Of a DNA stretch of 64,000 nt, positions 60,371-64,000 are shown piece by piece. Position 1 is the first letter of the stretch. Each line of letters begins with the position of its first letter. Source of the stretch: Nepenthes gracilis. Its lineage: Eukaryota; Streptophyta; Magnoliopsida; Caryophyllales; Nepenthaceae. The stretch spans positions 11,122,501-11,186,500 of the forward strand of contig BSYO01000013.1 of NCBI GenBank assembly GCA_033239525.1. The letters run 5' to 3'. Made by a program: the position numbers and the translations under genes. The notes beneath the pieces were generated by a model. The model was not told the origin of the DNA. It did no database searches and saw only the letters and a list, made by a program, of their open reading frames with translations.

Positions 60371-63300
60371 TGGACAAATAAGAATAATTAATATTATGAA
60401 AGATTAGAAACTAATCACTTTCATCAACAGTTTGTAACCAAACATAAAAATAAAATTTAAATAGTTATTTGACATTGCAAATGAAATAGTACTAATGTGT
60501 TCCTAAAACAATAAAGATAAGAGCTAAAATACTCATTAAGTTTTTGATAGGGTTTTCTTCGAGTCCGTCAAAGTTCTAAATAAATTAAAAAACTACAAGC
60601 AATAAAAAGATTAATCTACCATATTCTGTATGTCCTTAGTAAAAAGTGAGTTCAGATTAAGTTGGAGTTCCAAATGTCTCAATGGTGGGTTCCTAGTCGA
60701 GATAGAGATGAGACTTTTTTGAGGACTAGATTTGCACCCAGATTTGACGTTTGAGAGACCTAGAGTCAACAATATAGGCTGAGACAGGTTATAAGTTGAC
60801 GACTGCTAATATAGTTGAAATGGCTTGGGTGAATCTTTAATAAATGGGTAATAACAATCTCTAAAGAAAGCTCCAAATCTCAATAGTCATAATAGTCAAG
60901 ATAAAGCTCAAAGTATTTTCCATATGAATGTCTTGCTTTTTCATTTTTTATTTTTATTGAGTTATGAATGTTATCAAAAATATGCATTGTGCAAAAAAGA
61001 GCATTTGATTATGACATCAAAATTAGAGTCTTAAAGATGAAATATTTATAACGGTTGATATCTTCTGATTCAATAAAGATTCAATATTCTCAAGTCCCAT
61101 CAGTCATTTCTAGTATATATTCTCATATTTCAATCACAAATATTTATGAATTTATATCTTTTTATTAATCATACTAAATAGAACAAGCTTTTTTATTGTG
61201 ACTTTCATAATTTTAGTATTCTGATAACAAAAATTCACTTTATTGTAATTAATATGTATTTTCAATCATACTGATTATATTTCATTTTCAAATAAAAGTC
61301 AAGTATAATTTTTTATACTAATAAGTAGCAGATAAACCACTGTTTTTTCTTAATGGCAAGCTTCTATTGACAGTGACATTCCTATGAAAGACTCCCTTTT
61401 TCATAATACAGAATTGGGCATTGGGTCACGAAATCATATCACACAAAGTGCATTGGGGCGCCATTAGAGCTTAGTTAATATATTTGGGCAAAAGTGCCTC
61501 CTATTCCTGATTCCTTCTCGAGCGACACTCCTCTTGGTAGTAGAGCTGTCTCTCTCCATCTTTTTCATATTTACAAATCTGTTTTTAGATCCATAAACAT
61601 CTAGAAGATATAAATAGGTATTACAATGCAAAAATTAAAACAAATATCCATAAATTGAACATGATTAAAGAAGTATGATCATAGATGCTTAATACTGAAT
61701 TCCATCATCAATCATGAGTAATAATATAAAAATAGAGTACATTAAAGTAGAGAAGGCATACAACGAAACTTTTATGCACAATATGTTCAAAGAAGAACAC
61801 TTGAACTATTGTCGTCAATTGAAAAATCTAAATTATAAGAAAGGATAATTAGAAAGATTATTTGTCATTAAAATATTTCACTTACTGAAGTTTGAAATCC
61901 AATGTTGGCATGATACTATTTGAAGTATTGTTTGGGAGGAATTATACTTCTTTGATGAGTTGGGAGGAGGTTAGGAAAAGGAAGCTTACGAGTCCATAAT
62001 TGATTTAGGAAAGTATTGAGAAAGTTAAGAGTTATTTGGGATCGGTTATGGATTATGTACAATTAACAAAAGAGTTATGTTAATAAGAGGAAAAAATAAC
62101 TCAAAGTTTGAGTTTGGTGAAGTCATACTTTTGAAGGTTTTCCCTTCTAAATGAGTAATGATATTTAGGTTGAAAAATAATCTAAGCCCGAAATTTATAG
62201 GGTCATTTGACATATTGGAGAACATTTGGAGCTAGCTTACTCATTAGCCATATCATTTGCATTGTTGAGGATTCATGATGCATTCGATGTGTGGCTATTA
62301 AGAAAGTATGCATATGATTGCTTTCAAGTATGCGCATTTACAAATTAGGATGGATATCTCTTATATTAAGGAGCCGATACATACATTAAGCCAAAGAGAC
62401 CAAATTTTGCATTCCAATGTAATTTTATTAGTTAAAATTTTATAAAGATATCAAGCCATAAAAGAGTCCACTTTGTAATCTAAGGAAAAATTTTTTTTAA
62501 AAAATACTGACATCTCTTTCAAACTTGAAGTAATAAATTTCAATAATGATATCTTATAAGAATGAGTGAAATGTAATATATTAAGGCTGATTTTGCCTAA
62601 TACATTCCTATAGTACATTTAGTGCATGATTAAGGTTGCTTTGCATTTATTCCTAGAATTTAATCTACAAATGACTTAATTTTAGTGATGCATCAATTTA
62701 AGCCTTGGGCATATGTCTTGCCAAGGTTTGATTACCTGTATGATCGGTTCCATTTGGTGATCACTTTGGGTTTTATCTGTTGATTAGTCAAAATTATAAA
62801 TTCTCAGATAAATGTTGTAATTTCTAGATTTGGGTATCTATGATACATGGTTTTGTATTAGAGATAAGTAATCATGGGAGTTATGTAGCTTAAAATAATC
62901 AAGTAATTAATGGAACTTAGGGTTGGCCAAATAATAAATTTAGATAAGTCATGTTGTGCCATGTTTGACTAGCTACCTTAGTGGTGAATGTCAATTTTCT
63001 TACGTTAATAACATTTGTTTTATATGATATGGTCAATAAAAATATTATAAGGAATGCTTGTGGGGTCGAAGTACTAATAAGTAATCATTCTTTACTTACC
63101 ACATCATAAGATGATAAGGTTTCTATGGCATTTATTTATTAGGCAAATAACGTGTTTTCTTTACCATTCAAACCATAAATTTAATATCTCAGAAGTACAC
63201 AAATCGTGTGGACCAAATGAGAGATACAGAGGGAAGTCGGAGGAACAAGAAATTAGGTGAAGAAAAATTCATCCAATTTTGATTGCTATGAAAAATAACG

Positions 63301-64000
63301 CCGCTTATTGCAAGGAAAATAGTTTTCTATTATCCCTACCTTTATTATTTTGTTGATTCATCTTATTTCATTCAAGAACTCATGTTCCTTATGGGCCCTA
63401 TAGAGTTGTTGAAGAAAGCAAGGTGTCTACTTAATTCTACAATCACATTTGAAATTTGAGTTCATTTTTTATTCAATTCTTTGAAAGGATATTTTGTTTA
63501 GTTTTTAATTAATGTTGGCTTAGCTGAACTTGTTTCAAATGTTCATATCTTGATGAATCCTTGCTCATTAGATATTGTTATGATGAAGCCTTGATTTGGT
63601 GTATCATACTTTCACAAGAGTCCACATGTAGAATATATAATTTGCTGTATTTGTAGATGGAATTTACATCCTATAGTTTAGTTTATAATCTTTGATGGAC
63701 TAGGTGTAGGCCAAATGGCCTAGTGTTGAGGAGAATTGCTATCGATATGATATCTTCGGATATGATATTGAGTTTTTTGATTTGTGGAGTCTATGCTATA
63801 AGATACCTAACATATGTTGTAGATTTATTCATACACATATTATACTTTTTCACAAGGTATAATGGTAACTAGGAACCTATAAGTTGTGCCTTGCTAATGG
63901 TATATGACATCAGTGTTGTTTACATAGAATTGGACGACTGTTAATTATTTTCCTAAAAATCATGCTTTGGTTTGATCATCCATATCATTATAATGTTGGG
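60371..64000. other. AT-rich intergenic DNA, nothing recognised
   Basis: No long open frame, transposon domain, RNA gene or tandem repeat was identified on either strand. Mostly low-complexity AT-rich sequence, with a small palindrome AGGCCAAATGGCCT at about 63,711-63,724. Confidence 0.5.

Overview
The window is plant nuclear DNA, most probably from an angiosperm with a large, retrotransposon-rich genome and expanded introns. The evidence is two intron-containing plant-type genes with GT-AG introns, embedded in decayed Ty3-gypsy, Ty1-copia and LINE elements. Overall AT content is high, with GC-rich islands only at gene starts and in the retroelement cluster at 43-58 kb. I cannot name the species. 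No rRNA, tRNA or CRISPR was seen.

Layout. 1-7.5 kb: two degenerate Ty3-gypsy polyproteins on the minus strand (a Tekay/Del-like chromovirus with the start of its 3' LTR, then a Tat/Athila-like RT-RNaseH-integrase relic). 8.58-36.31 kb: one plus-strand gene of seven exons spanning 27.7 kb, encoding an 868-residue microspherule-protein-1-like (MCRS1/EMB1967-like) protein with an N-terminal MCRS_N domain and a C-terminal FHA domain. Introns 3 (9.4 kb), 5 (9.9 kb) and 6 (4.0 kb) are swollen; intron 3 holds an antisense RTE-type LINE with an internal duplication, and intron 5 holds a structurally complete but internally deleted copia element with LTRs, primer-binding site, polypurine tract and a near-perfect target duplication. 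36.3-43.4 kb: AT-rich intergenic DNA with a copia gag relic, part of which was amplified into an 89-bp x 3 array.

43.4-58.2 kb: a Tat-type Ty3-gypsy cluster. gag, protease and a fused RT/integrase remnant lie on the minus strand at 52.0-54.9 kb. Up to three ORF-like units lie on the opposite strand (44.7-51.3 kb); two of them carry a 'putative gypsy-type transposon' (PF04195-like) domain and share a TATA-box context. One of these ORFs is split in frame by a 1.86-kb solo LTR with a 5-bp target duplication. Two LTRs in the same orientation (55.0-56.5 and 56.7-58.2 kb) sit in tandem, separated by a stub of leader plus gag start.

58.8-60.0 kb: a minus-strand three-exon gene for a 310-residue double B-box zinc-finger protein of the BBX20/21/22 type (light signalling). 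Its 3' flank carries a 96-bp tandem duplication that ends six bases from the stop codon, and the nearest LTR begins about 630 bp beyond the stop. 60.3-64.0 kb: AT-rich DNA in which I recognise nothing.

The two host genes are probably independent: one a nuclear chromatin/transcription factor subunit-like protein, the other a transcriptional regulator of photomorphogenesis. Everything else is transposable-element sediment, and its nesting order can partly be read from the junctions.
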